A DNA stretch of 64,000 bases, taken from positions 372,001 to 436,000 of the forward strand of contig CAXXGC010000013.1 of the NCBI GenBank assembly GCA_963667875.2, given 5' to 3'. The number at the start of each line of letters is the position of its first letter. Positions within the stretch are counted from its first letter, which is position 1. The position numbers and the translations under genes were made by a program. Below, piece by piece: positions 35,928 to 45,800 of this stretch. The notes beneath the pieces are model-generated. The model was not told the origin of the DNA, made no database searches, and worked only from the letters and a program-made list of their open reading frames with translations. The stretch comes from JAEXOD01 sp963667875. Its GTDB lineage: Bacteria > Bacteroidota > Ignavibacteria > Ignavibacteriales > Melioribacteraceae.

Positions 35928-36915
35928 ATTAAAAGCTGAAATTACAGCTGTTGGAAAATTTTTGCCTGATAAAGTATTTGATAATAGTTACTTTGAAAGT
36001 ATTGTTGATACTTCTGATGAATGGATTATGACCCGTACCGGTATTAAAGAAAGAAGAATTTTAGAAAATGGTGGTACAAGTGTTTTAGCCATTGGAGCTG
36101 TAAAAGATTTAATTAGTGCACATAATATTGATCCTTTGGATATTGAAGTTATTATTGTTGCAAGTGTTACACCTGACATGTTTTTTCCTGCTACTGCTTG
36201 TTTAGTACAAGACGCAATTGGGGCTAAAAACGCTTGGGGATTTGATTTATCTGCTGCTTGTTCAGGATTTTTGTTTGCTCTTGAAACCGGTGCAAGATTG
36301 GTTGAAAGTGGAAGATATAAAAAAGTTTTAGTAGTTGGTGCCGATAAAATGTCATCAATTACAGATTATACAGATAGAAATAATTGTATTTTGTTTGGTG
36401 ACGCCGGTTCTGCTGTATTATTAGAGCCTACAACTGACGAAAATGTTGGATTTATGGATTCAATTTTACATGTTGATGGTACCGGTCAAGAATCATTATA
36501 TATGAAAGGCGGCGGAAGTTTAAATCCTCCAACTCATGAAACAGTTGATAAAAAGATGCATTTCATTTATCAAGATGGAAAATCTGTTTTCCGTGCAGCT
36601 GTTAAAGGAATGGCTGATATTTCAGCCGAAATTATGGAAAAAAATAATCTTAAATCTGAAGATATTGCATATTTAGTACCACATCAAGCTAATTTAAGAA
36701 TTATTGATGCTACTGCTCAAAGAATGGGCATTACAAAAGATAAAGTGATGATTAATATTCATAAATACGGAAATACAACCGCTGCAACAATCCCAATGTG
36801 TTTAGTTGATTGGTATCGTGAAGGAAAGCTAAAAAAAGGCGATAACCTTATTCTTGCATCTTTTGGTGCCGGATACACTTGGGGTGCCATTTATTTAAAA
36901 TGGAGCCTCGAATAA
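35911..36915 (+). CDS. fabH: 3-oxoacyl-ACP synthase III (KAS III)
   Basis: 334 aa from the ATG at 35911; an earlier ATG (35890) adds an unlikely 7-residue leader. It condenses acetyl-CoA with malonyl-ACP to start fatty acid chains. The Cys-His-Asn triad is visible: C117 in SAACSGFLFAL, His in VPHQANLRI and Asn in HKYGNTTAA. It overlaps plsX and stops 1 bp before fabD, giving a plsX-fabH-fabD order. Confidence 0.96.
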   Translation: MEIKNRLKAEITAVGKFLPDKVFDNSYFESIVDTSDEWIMTRTGIKERRILENGGTSVLAIGAVKDLISAHNIDPLDIEVIIVASVTPDMFFPATACLVQDAIGAKNAWGFDLSAACSGFLFALETGARLVESGRYKKVLVVGADKMSSITDYTDRNNCILFGDAGSAVLLEPTTDENVGFMDSILHVDGTGQESLYMKGGGSLNPPTHETVDKKMHFIYQDGKSVFRAAVKGMADISAEIMEKNNLKSEDIAYLVPHQANLRIIDATAQRMGITKDKVMINIHKYGNTTAATIPMCLVDWYREGKLKKGDNLILASFGAGYTWGAIYLKWSLE

Positions 36916-36916
36916 A

Positions 36917-37831
36917 ATGGGTAAAAAAGCGTTTTTATTTCCTGGCCAAGGTTCACAATATGTAGGAATGGCAAAAGATCTTTACGACAATTCAGTTGAA
37001 GTAAAAGAGATGATTAAAACAGCGGATGATGCTGTTGGAGTTTCATTATCAAACATTATGTTTAATGGGCCCGAAGAAGCATTAAAGCAGACTGATGTTA
37101 CACAACCTTCAATTTTTCTTCATAGCGTAGTTGCTTACAGCTTGGTAAGAATATTAGAACCTGATGTTGTTGCAGGACACTCTTTAGGAGAATATTCGGC
37201 ACTTGTAGCTGCTAAAGTATTACAATTTTATGATGCTGTAAAGCTTGTTCGTGTTCGTGGTGAAGCAATGCTTCAGTCCGGCATTGAAGAACCTGGTACA
37301 ATGGCAGCTATTATTGGCTTATCGGCAGATAAATTAGACGAAGTTTGTTTAACGGCATCAGAAAGAGGTATTGTTCAGGCAGCAAATTATAATTCGCCGG
37401 GACAGATTGTTATTTCAGGTTCTGTTGACGGTGTAAAATACGCAATGGAATTATGCAAAGCTGCAGGAGCAAAATTAGTTAAAGAATTGGTCGTTAGCGG
37501 AGCATTTCATTCACCATTAATGAGAAGTGCAAAAGAACGATTATTAAATCAAATTTCTAATACACCATTTTATGAAGCTAAAATTCCTGTTTACGCAAAC
37601 GTTACTGCATTACCAACTACAAATATTAATGATATTAAAAACTTGTTAGTTGATCAGTTAACAAAACCGGTAAGATGGGAAGAAACTATACAAAACATGG
37701 TTAAAGACGGTGTTGATGAATTTTATGAAATTGGCCCCGGAAAAGTTTTACAAGGTCTGGTAAAAAGAATTACGCCGGATTCTAAGATTTTTGGAATAGA
37801 CAAATATTCAGACTTAGAAAAATATATTTAA
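36917..37831 (+). CDS. fabD: Malonyl-CoA:ACP transacylase
   Basis: 304 aa. It loads malonate onto ACP. The opening FLFPGQGSQYVGM, nucleophile S89 in AGHSLGEYSAL, an Arg in VRVRGEAM and SGAFHSPLM with the catalytic His are all present. Full length. It ends the first half of the lipid cluster, with a 194-bp gap before fabG. Confidence 0.97.
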   Translation: MGKKAFLFPGQGSQYVGMAKDLYDNSVEVKEMIKTADDAVGVSLSNIMFNGPEEALKQTDVTQPSIFLHSVVAYSLVRILEPDVVAGHSLGEYSALVAAKVLQFYDAVKLVRVRGEAMLQSGIEEPGTMAAIIGLSADKLDEVCLTASERGIVQAANYNSPGQIVISGSVDGVKYAMELCKAAGAKLVKELVVSGAFHSPLMRSAKERLLNQISNTPFYEAKIPVYANVTALPTTNINDIKNLLVDQLTKPVRWEETIQNMVKDGVDEFYEIGPGKVLQGLVKRITPDSKIFGIDKYSDLEKYI

Positions 37832-38025
37832 TTTGTACTTTGCAATGAAAATATTTTATAAGTATTTTATAGATATGCATATTTTTGATTTTAGCAGTAT
37901 AAGGTTGTAACATTAATAATTGTTTTGTAAATTCTGAAGTCTTAAATATTTATTGATTGAGAAAAATATAACGAAATAGTTGAATACAGAAATGAATATT
38001 GTAATTCAATAAAAACGGAGTAAAA

Positions 38026-38784
38026 TTGATACTTAAAGATAAACGAGCTATTGTTACAGGTGGAAGAAGAGGAATTGGAAAAGCTATTGTAAAAGAATTA
38101 CTTTTACAAGGTTGCAATGTTGTTTTTACGGATATTGTATTCCAAGATGATAATCCGGAACTTGAAGCTACAAACATGCTTGAAGAGTTTGGATTAAGCG
38201 AAGTTAAATTATTTGGATTTAAAGCTGATGCTTCATCATTAAATGATGCTCAGGCAACTGTAGATTTTGCAGTTGAAAAATTAGGCGGTTTAGACTTTTT
38301 AGTTAACAATGCAGGTATTACAAGAGATAATCTTTTAATAAGAATGCCTGAAGAAGATTTTGATAAAGTTATTAGTGCAAATTTAAAAAGTGTTTTTAAT
38401 TACACAAAATGCGCAGTTCGTCCCATGATGAACCAAAGATTTGGAAAAATTGTTAATATTGCTTCCGTAGTAGGAATGATGGGAAATGCCGGACAAGCAA
38501 ATTATTGTGCTTCAAAAGCAGGTGTAATTGGAATTACAAAATCTAATGCTAAAGAGTTTTCATCAAGAAATATTAATGTTAATGCAGTTGCCCCCGGTTT
38601 TATTGAAACCGAGATGACAAAAAAATTAAATGAAAAACAAAAAGAAGCTATGTTGAGTGTTATCCCTTTAAAAAGAATGGGACAACCCGAAGATGTAGCA
38701 AATATAGTAAAATTTTTGCTTGGTCCGGATTCGGACTATTTAACCGGACAAGTTATTCCGGTTGACGGCGGAATGGTAATGTAG
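38026..38784 (+). CDS. fabG: 3-oxoacyl-ACP reductase
   Basis: 252 aa short-chain dehydrogenase. NADPH-binding TGGRRGIGKA, NNAG, the catalytic Ser (NIASVVG) and YCASK (Tyr/Lys) are present. It reduces 3-oxoacyl-ACP in each elongation cycle. The start is TTG at 38026 with CGGAG just upstream. The 194-bp gap before it may hold its own promoter, but I see no convincing -33/-7 pair. Confidence 0.95.
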   Translation: MILKDKRAIVTGGRRGIGKAIVKELLLQGCNVVFTDIVFQDDNPELEATNMLEEFGLSEVKLFGFKADASSLNDAQATVDFAVEKLGGLDFLVNNAGITRDNLLIRMPEEDFDKVISANLKSVFNYTKCAVRPMMNQRFGKIVNIASVVGMMGNAGQANYCASKAGVIGITKSNAKEFSSRNINVNAVAPGFIETEMTKKLNEKQKEAMLSVIPLKRMGQPEDVANIVKFLLGPDSDYLTGQVIPVDGGMVM

Positions 38785-38822
38785 TAAACAAATAAATCAA
38801 CAAAATAATAAAAGGTGATAAA

Positions 38823-39062
38823 ATGGACGTTGAATCCAAAGTAAAACAAATCATAATTGACAAATTAGGTGTAGAAGAATCACAAGTTACATCTGAAGCT
38901 TCATTCACAAACGATTTAGGTGCTGACTCATTAGACACCGTTGAATTAATTATGGGATTTGAACAAGGTTTTAACATTCAGATTCCTGACAGTGAAGCTG
39001 AAAAAATTGCTACAGTTGGCGATGCTGTAAGACTACTAACTGATAAATTAGGCAACGCTTAA
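38823..39062 (+). CDS. acpP: Acyl carrier protein
   Basis: 79 aa acidic four-helix carrier. The phosphopantetheine site is S36 in the invariant DSL motif (GADSLDTVELIM). It carries growing acyl chains in the type II synthase encoded around it. AAAGGTG upstream is a good ribosome site. Followed by a hairpin at 39088 before fabF. Confidence 0.97.
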   Translation: MDVESKVKQIIIDKLGVEESQVTSEASFTNDLGADSLDTVELIMGFEQGFNIQIPDSEAEKIATVGDAVRLLTDKLGNA

Positions 39063-39087
39063 TTATTGAATTAATTTGAGTAATATA

Positions 39088-39117
39088 GACCACGATATTA
39101 TGTCGTGGTCAATTTTA
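39088..39117 (+). terminator. Attenuator-like hairpin between acpP and fabF
   Basis: GACCACGA (39088-39095) pairs perfectly with TCGTGGTC (39103-39110) around a 7-nt loop, followed by AATTTTA. With its GC-rich 8-bp stem and short T-run this looks like a partial terminator, letting acpP be made in excess of fabF. Confidence 0.6.
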
Positions 39118-39140
39118 TTATCCAAACGGAGAAATTTGTT

Positions 39141-40379
39141 ATGAACAAACGTAGGGTTCTTATTACTGGCTTAGGCACAGTGAATCCAATAGGAAATAAT
39201 GTTACTGAATTTTGGGAAGGATTAAAAACCGGACGAAATGGTGCCGGATTAATAACAAAATTTGATACTACTGAATTTGAGACCAAATTTGCTTTTGAAG
39301 TAAAAAATTTTGATCCTTCTATATTTATTGATAAAAAAAGTATTAAAAGAATGGATCCTTATACCATTTTAGCAGTTTGTAGTGCAAAAATGGCTGTTGA
39401 TGATGCAAATATTAACTTAGAAACAATAAATAAAGAACGTGTTGGTGTTGTTTTTGGAAGCGGTATTGGCGGTATGGATACTTTTGAAAAACAACATGAT
39501 GCTTTTGTAGAAGGGGGAGTTCGTAGAATTAGCCCATTTTTTGTACCAATGATGATTTCTGATATAGCTGCAGGGCAAATATCAATTCAATTTGGTTTCA
39601 AAGGTCCTAACTATGCAACAACTTCAGCTTGTGCTACATCATCACATGCAATTGCTGATGCTTTTATGTTAATTCAAAGAGGTTCTGCTGATATGATGTT
39701 ATGCGGTGGTTCTGAATCTTCACTTACCAAAATGGCAATTGGAGGATTTAATGCACTAAAGGCATTATCAACATGGAATGATAGATATATGGAAGCATCC
39801 AGGCCATTTGACAAAGACAGAAATGGTTTTGTTATGGCTGAAGGCGGTGGAACGCTTATTTTAGAAGATTATGACCATGCAATGGCACGTGGTGCTAAAG
39901 TATATGCAGAAATAATTGGCTGCGGATTAACAGGTGATGCCTATCATTTAACCGCTCCCGCTCCAGGTGGTGAAGGTGCAGTTAGATCAATGCGCGAAGC
40001 TTTACGTGATGGTGGTATTAATCCTGAACAAGTTGATTATATTAATGCTCATGGTACTTCAACTGAATTAAATGATTTAAATGAAACTTTAGCTATTAAA
40101 ACAGTTTTTGGCGATCATGCATATAAATTGGCTGTTAGTTCAACAAAATCTATGACCGGACATTTATTAGGTGCTGCGGGTGCTGTTGAAGCTATTGCAT
40201 GTATTTTTGCTATTCAAAATCAATTAGTTCCTCCAACAATAAATTTAGATGAACCAAGTCCAGAACTAGACCTAAATTATACTCCTAAAGTTGCTGTTGG
40301 AAGAAAAATTGAATATGTTTTAAGCAATACATTTGGATTTGGTGGACATAATGCTACCTTGCTCTTCAAAAAGTTTTAA
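39141..40379 (+). CDS. fabF: 3-oxoacyl-ACP synthase II
   Basis: 412 aa from the ATG at 39141, which follows an ACGGAG ribosome site; the earlier ATG at 39105 lies within the hairpin tail and is rejected. It elongates acyl-ACP with malonyl-ACP. The Cys-His-His triad is seen: C164 in TTSACATSSHA, INAHGTSTELND and KSMTGHLLGAAG. Adjacent to acpP and rnc in the usual order. Confidence 0.97.
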   Translation: MNKRRVLITGLGTVNPIGNNVTEFWEGLKTGRNGAGLITKFDTTEFETKFAFEVKNFDPSIFIDKKSIKRMDPYTILAVCSAKMAVDDANINLETINKERVGVVFGSGIGGMDTFEKQHDAFVEGGVRRISPFFVPMMISDIAAGQISIQFGFKGPNYATTSACATSSHAIADAFMLIQRGSADMMLCGGSESSLTKMAIGGFNALKALSTWNDRYMEASRPFDKDRNGFVMAEGGGTLILEDYDHAMARGAKVYAEIIGCGLTGDAYHLTAPAPGGEGAVRSMREALRDGGINPEQVDYINAHGTSTELNDLNETLAIKTVFGDHAYKLAVSSTKSMTGHLLGAAGAVEAIACIFAIQNQLVPPTINLDEPSPELDLNYTPKVAVGRKIEYVLSNTFGFGGHNATLLFKKF

Positions 40380-40391
40380 TCCATTAATATT

Positions 40392-41183
40392 ATGTTTTTA
40401 ATAGATTTAGTTAAGAATTTATTCTTAAAACAAAGCTCTTATAATAATTTACCAGACTATTATAAGAGTTTTGATTTTAAATCACTAGAAAGCATTTTGG
40501 GTTATAAAATTATTCATCCAGCATTATATTTAAAGGCGTTTTCGCATAAATCTTTTGCCGAATTTTTCAGTGATCATTTAAAATCAAATGAACGATTAGA
40601 GTTTTTAGGTGATTCTGTATTAAATTTAATTGTTTCCGAAGTGTTGTTTAAAAAACTTATAAATGAAGAAGAGGGGATTTTAACAAAAATACGCTCTAAT
40701 CTTGTAAAAAAAGAATCATTAACAGAAGTTGCCGAAAAACTTAATCTTATTAGATTTATGTTTTATGACAAAAAACTCATTAATGAATCGGATGAAGGTA
40801 AAAAAACAATTATTTCTGATGCTGTTGAAGCCTTTATTGGAGCAATATATTTAGACCAAGGTTTAGATGCAGCAAAACGTTTTATAAATACTTGGATAAT
40901 TGAACCAAACTTTGAAAACAATGTTTCGTTTATTGATACAAACTATAAAGGACAGTTGTTAGAGTTTGTACATTCTAAAAAATTACCGATTCCAGCTTAT
41001 AAAGTGGTAAAAGAAGAAGGACCAGAACATGATAAACGATTTACTATTGAAGTGTATCTAAAAGATACTTCTTTAGGGTTAGGTTATGGCAAAACAAAAA
41101 AAAGTGCCGAACAAATTGCCGCAAAAATTGCTCTCGAAACTCTTCAACATGATGAAAGTTTAATATTAATTGAGAATAATTAA
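40392..41183 (+). CDS. rnc: Ribonuclease III
   Basis: 263 aa. The RNase III domain has the signature NERLEFLGDSVLNL, with the metal-binding Glu/Asp, and DAVEAFIGAIYLD. The dsRNA-binding domain occupies about 185-255, ending in KKSAEQIAAKIAL. It processes rRNA precursors and structured mRNAs. It is the last gene of the fabG-acpP-fabF-rnc operon, followed by tRNA-Pro. The first 30 residues are extra relative to E. coli. Confidence 0.96.
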   Translation: MFLIDLVKNLFLKQSSYNNLPDYYKSFDFKSLESILGYKIIHPALYLKAFSHKSFAEFFSDHLKSNERLEFLGDSVLNLIVSEVLFKKLINEEEGILTKIRSNLVKKESLTEVAEKLNLIRFMFYDKKLINESDEGKKTIISDAVEAFIGAIYLDQGLDAAKRFINTWIIEPNFENNVSFIDTNYKGQLLEFVHSKKLPIPAYKVVKEEGPEHDKRFTIEVYLKDTSLGLGYGKTKKSAEQIAAKIALETLQHDESLILIENN

Positions 41184-41187
41184 TTCA

Positions 41188-41219
41188 TTGTTTTTTATAA
41201 AAAATAATTAGTATATTTG
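41188..41219 (+). promoter_or_regulatory. Putative promoter of tRNA-Pro
   Basis: TTG (41188-41190) and TATATTTG (41212-41219), an exact TAnnTTTG -7 motif, are 21 nt apart and about 40 nt before the tRNA. This is the best Bacteroidota-type promoter match in the window. Confidence 0.5.
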
Positions 41220-41258
41220 GATATATTGTTATTTTTAGTTATTCGTAATTCTTAATTT

Positions 41259-41332
41259 CGGAACGTAGCGCAGCCCGGTAGCGTACTTGAATGGGGTTCA
41301 AGTGGTCGTGGGTTCAAATCCCACCGTTCCGA
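41259..41332 (+). tRNA. tRNA-Pro (anticodon GGG)
   Basis: A complete cloverleaf: acceptor CGGAACG/CGTTCCG, D arm GCGC-GCGT, anticodon stem CTTGA/TCAAG with loop ATGGGGT (anticodon GGG at 41293-41295, reading CCC/CCU), and T arm GTGGG-TTCAAAT-CCCAC. The discriminator is A41332. The 3' CCA is not encoded. Confidence 0.95.
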
Positions 41333-41334
41333 CT

Positions 41335-41360
41335 AAAAAGGTACCATGTGTACCTTTTTT
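41335..41360 (+). terminator. Intrinsic terminator after tRNA-Pro
   Basis: AAAAAGGTAC (41335-41344) pairs with GTACCTTTTT (41350-41359), ending in a T-run. It begins 2 nt past the tRNA and precedes purF, so it can end the tRNA transcript and lower read-through into purF. Confidence 0.75.
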
Positions 41361-41394
41361 AATATTTAAACTGTTACTAAATTGTGGAAACACC

Positions 41395-42873
41395 TTGAAA
41401 AAGATTGATAAACCGACTTGTCATTGTGGGATATTTGGAATTTTTAATTCATCAGACGCCGCTATAAATACTTATTATGGGTTACATGCCTTGCAACACA
41501 GAGGCCAGGAAGCATCAGGTATTGTCAGTTCAACTATTAATACCAAGGGTAATGTTGTTTTTAATATTCACAAAGGCTTTGGGCTTGTTTCCGAAGTTTT
41601 TGGTGATACGGGTATTTTTGAGGATGCTTTAAAAGGTTCATGTGCTATTGGACACAATAGATATTCAACTTCAGGTTCGTCCGATTCAAAAAAAAATATT
41701 CAGCCATTTATTGTAAATTACCGCAACGGTAATTTAGCAGTTGCTCATAATGGAAATTTAACCAATGCTAAAGAATTACGCGAAAAATTAGTTGATGAAG
41801 GTTCAATTTTTCAAACAACTAGCGATACCGAAGTAATTTTACACTTAATTGCTAAAAGTAAATTAAAGGATCAAACCGAACAAGTAAAAGAAGCTCTTTC
41901 CTTTATTGAGGGAGCTTATTGTGTTGTAATTTTGACCGATGATAAATTAATAGCTGCCAGAGATCCGTTTGGATTTAGACCTTTATGCATTGGAAGTTTA
42001 AATGATTCTTTTATTATTGCATCCGAAACTTGCGCTTTAGATATACTTGGGGCTAAATATATTAGAGACGTTTTACCCGGTGAAATTGTTGTTATTGATA
42101 ACGAAGCAATTAACAACAACAAACCTAAAAGTTACTCAATTGATAATGTTAATGCTAATATTAAACATTGTATATTTGAATACATTTATTTCAGCAGGCC
42201 TGATAGTAAAATTTTTGGTGCTAATGTTGACAAAGTAAGAAGAAAATTAGGTAAAGTTTTGGCAAGCAAATATCCTGTTGCTGATAAGGACGGTGAAAAA
42301 GTAATTGTTATCAGCGTTCCCGATAGTTCTAATACAGCCGCAATAGGTTATCAAAACCAATTGGATAAAATGGGAATTCCTTCAAAATTGGAAATTGGTT
42401 TAATAAGAAGTCATTATATTGGCAGAACTTTTATTTTACCCGGTCAACAAAAACGTGAATTAGGAGTTAGAATTAAATTTAATACTGTTAAGGGCGTTTT
42501 AGAAAACAAAACTGTTGTTGTTATTGATGACAGTGTTGTACGAGGTACAACGTCAAGACAGCTCATCTGTTTAATTAGAGAAGCTAATCCAAAAGAAATA
42601 CATTTTAGAGTTTCATCTGCCCCAATTTTGTACCCATGTTATTACGGAATGGATTTTCCTTCAAAAGAAGAATTAATAGCAAATATTTGCAATCAGGAGA
42701 CTGATAAAATTGCCGAGTATTTGGGTGTTGATTCTCTTGCTTATATGTCAATTGAAGATATGCTTTCGGCAATGGTTGACCATAAACCATGTGAATTTTG
42801 CACCGCATGTTTTTCCGGTAAATATCCAACAAATATAGATTTGCATTTTAACAAATTAGAATATGATCAATAA
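41395..42873 (+). CDS. purF: Amidophosphoribosyltransferase, Fe-S type
   Basis: Commits PRPP to purine synthesis using glutamine. The chosen start is TTG at 41395, after GGAAA; the frame is open upstream, but there it crosses the tRNA. A short propeptide (10 residues) precedes the nucleophile Cys in CGIFGIF. HNRYSTSG, HNGNLTNA and the PRPP loop VIDDSVVRGTT are intact. Four cysteines fit the 4Fe-4S cluster of the Bacillus-type enzyme: those in KHCIFEY, YPCYYGMD and the C-terminal CEFCTACFSGKYP region. The enzyme is therefore probably oxygen-sensitive. Confidence 0.95.
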   Translation: MKKIDKPTCHCGIFGIFNSSDAAINTYYGLHALQHRGQEASGIVSSTINTKGNVVFNIHKGFGLVSEVFGDTGIFEDALKGSCAIGHNRYSTSGSSDSKKNIQPFIVNYRNGNLAVAHNGNLTNAKELREKLVDEGSIFQTTSDTEVILHLIAKSKLKDQTEQVKEALSFIEGAYCVVILTDDKLIAARDPFGFRPLCIGSLNDSFIIASETCALDILGAKYIRDVLPGEIVVIDNEAINNNKPKSYSIDNVNANIKHCIFEYIYFSRPDSKIFGANVDKVRRKLGKVLASKYPVADKDGEKVIVISVPDSSNTAAIGYQNQLDKMGIPSKLEIGLIRSHYIGRTFILPGQQKRELGVRIKFNTVKGVLENKTVVVIDDSVVRGTTSRQLICLIREANPKEIHFRVSSAPILYPCYYGMDFPSKEELIANICNQETDKIAEYLGVDSLAYMSIEDMLSAMVDHKPCEFCTACFSGKYPTNIDLHFNKLEYDQ

Positions 42874-42874
42874 T

Positions 42875-45800
42875 ATGATAAAAAAAATTTTTATATTTTT
42901 ATTTGTAGTATCGTGTGTTCAGGCACAAAATAGTTTTTTAGTTAAATACAAAAGTCAAATAGATAATTATTCTATTGAAAAATCAATTCAAAACATAACA
43001 GAAAAAACAAAATTATTATCAAAATCAAATCTTTCTAATTCGCCAAACGAACAATTTATAAAACCCTTAAATCCTTATTTTTACAGTAAAAATGAGGCTA
43101 TTGGTAAGTTATTTATAGTTAACTTTAAAAGCAGCGAAGATAATAATACCGCAAGGAATTTGTTTGATACAGACAACAATATTGAATATACTGAAATAAA
43201 TAATACTCTTAAAATAGATTACGTACCTAACGATTCCTTAATAAATCAACAATGGGCGTTGGAAAAAATAGGTGCTTTTAATGCCTGGGAGACCACAAAA
43301 GGCTCCAAGGATATCTTAATTGCAATTATTGATACCGGAATTGATTATCTGCACCCTGATTTGGCTCCCAATTTATTTGTTAATAATCAAGAAGACCTTA
43401 ATCGCAATGGAATTTTGGATGCAGGAGATATCAATAATATTGATGATGACGGCAATGGTTTTACTGATGATGTTATTGGATGGGATTTTACAGACCGCAT
43501 AGGTTTCCCTTTTTCATCTTCCGGTGGTGATTATTTAGGTTGGGATAATGATCCAAATGATGAATATGGGCATGGTACTTGGGTTGCCGGTGTTATTGGA
43601 GCTGTTTCTAATAATAAAACCGGAGTAAGCGGAATTGTACCAAATGCATTGATGTTAAATGTAAGAACTTTTGATCCAACCGGTTATGGTGAAGAAGACG
43701 ATGCAGCTGCCGGAATTTTGTACGCTGTACAAATGGGTGCTAAAGTTATTAATATGAGTTTTGGCGATAAAAACTTCTCAATGGTTTTAAGGGATGTAAT
43801 TCAATTTGCATACCAGCAGGGAATTGTGTTAGTAGGCAGCGCAGGTAATAGTACTTCAAATTTACCGCATTATCCTTCAAGTTATCAAGGTGTAATTAGC
43901 ACCGGTGCAACCGATTACAGAGATTATTTGGGTTCATTTTCCAATACCGGATCGACAATTGATTTGGTTGCTCCCGGAGTAAATCTTGTAACTACTGACA
44001 GAGATGATAGTTACAGACAATTTAGCGGAACATCCGCTTCAGCACCCGTTGTTACCGGTTCAGCAGCTTTATTGTTAAGTATAGATAATTTTTCACCCGA
44101 TGAAATTTGTCAAATATTAAAATCTACTTCTGATGATTTAGGTTCATCCGGCTGGGATGAAAGTTTTGGAACCGGACGAATTAACTTAAGTACAGCGGTT
44201 ACTGTTAAAGCACCTGCCGATATTCGAATTATTAGCCCTCGTCAAGATTTTGCAACTGATTCGGATTCAATTGATGTTAGAGCAACTATATTATCAGGTT
44301 ACTTTCAAAAATATGAACTTTATTTTGGTGAAGGTTTAAATCCAACCACTTGGAAGTCATTAATTGACAATGGACAATATCAATTTTCAGATAAAATTAT
44401 TTATACGTTAAAAACTAAAACATTAAAAGATTCTGTTTATTGTATGCGTTTAGTTGTTTATCTTCAAAATGGAAGAACAATTGAAGAAAGAACAAATTTT
44501 TATATTGATAGAACACCTCCTGAAATTCAACTTGTAAATCTTGCAGATGCATTTTATGGATCCACACCAACTGTTTTAGGAAGTATTTATACAAATGAAA
44601 TTTGTACTTCATTTATGCATTACAGAATAAAAGGGGAGTCGGAATTTAAGATTATTGCTTTGGATGGATTTTCAACAAATAATTTATTCTTTAAACAGAT
44701 GCATTATGGTTTTATTCCTATTCCAATTGCTTTACCCAATACAACTTATGAAATATTTTTTGAAGCTAAAAATTTAACAGGAAAAGTGAGCTATTTATAT
44801 AACCAGAATACTTACTTTGAGATTACTACTGATAAATCAATATTTAATACTTCAGTTAGTGAAAAAAATTATCAACTGCCGTTAGGCAGAATTTATGATA
44901 ATTCTATTGGATTATTGGGCGCTAATACCAAATCCGTATTAATCAATGAGGTTGCAAATTCCGCAGATTTACAAATATATAAATTTAATGGAATAAATTT
45001 TGATAAAATTGATTCATTAAAGAATAGACTAATTCCAAAATCGGCAGGTGATTTTAATAACAACGGGAAAATGGATTTTTTAAGTTATTTTTACCCAAAA
45101 GCTTCTATAGATGAACAAACCACAATTAATGGAACAAAATTTATTACTAAATTTGCCGATTCAACAGCAATATTTAGACCCATTTTAGCAAATGATATTG
45201 ATGGTGATTCAAAAACCGAATTGTTGGTTTTTACTAACGATACTACCCTAACAATTTATGAAATTACAACTGATTTGAAACTAAATGTAGAAAAAAAATT
45301 AACTAATTTTTCAGCTGTTTCTGAAGTCCTAAATTATAAAAATGCATTTGGATCTCCTAATGCAGTAATTACAACAGGTGTTGCAGGAACAAACTCAAAA
45401 GAAATTTGGGTTGTTGATACTGAAGGTGACCTTATTAGTTATAATATTGATGGTCAAAACAGTTATAACAACGGAATTTTCATAAGCACTTCGTTTTATG
45501 GAGTAAAAAATATATTATCGGCAGGGGATTTTGATGGAGACGGTCAAAATGATTTAGCCGTTCTTTTAGAATCATCGGAAGATGTTGACATTGCACCATT
45601 TAAATTATTATTGGTCTTAAATATTAAAAATAACCAACTAAATGTTGTTTTTCAAAAAGTGTTAATTGATCCGTCAATACAATTTTCTTCACTTGGAATA
45701 AAACCAAAATCTTCTATTAAATTTGCTGACTTGACCGGTAACTCAAATGATGAATTAATAGTTATGACATATCCGTATTCATACATTTTTGCAAATCAAA

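Noticed and set aside
39105..39140. Earlier ATG for fabF
   Set aside because: It overlaps the attenuator hairpin and lacks a ribosome site; the ATG at 39141 follows ACGGAG.
41287..41394. Extended N-terminus of the purF frame
   Set aside because: It crosses the tRNA-Pro and its terminator and has no PurF-like sequence; TTG at 41395 gives the expected short propeptide before the catalytic Cys.
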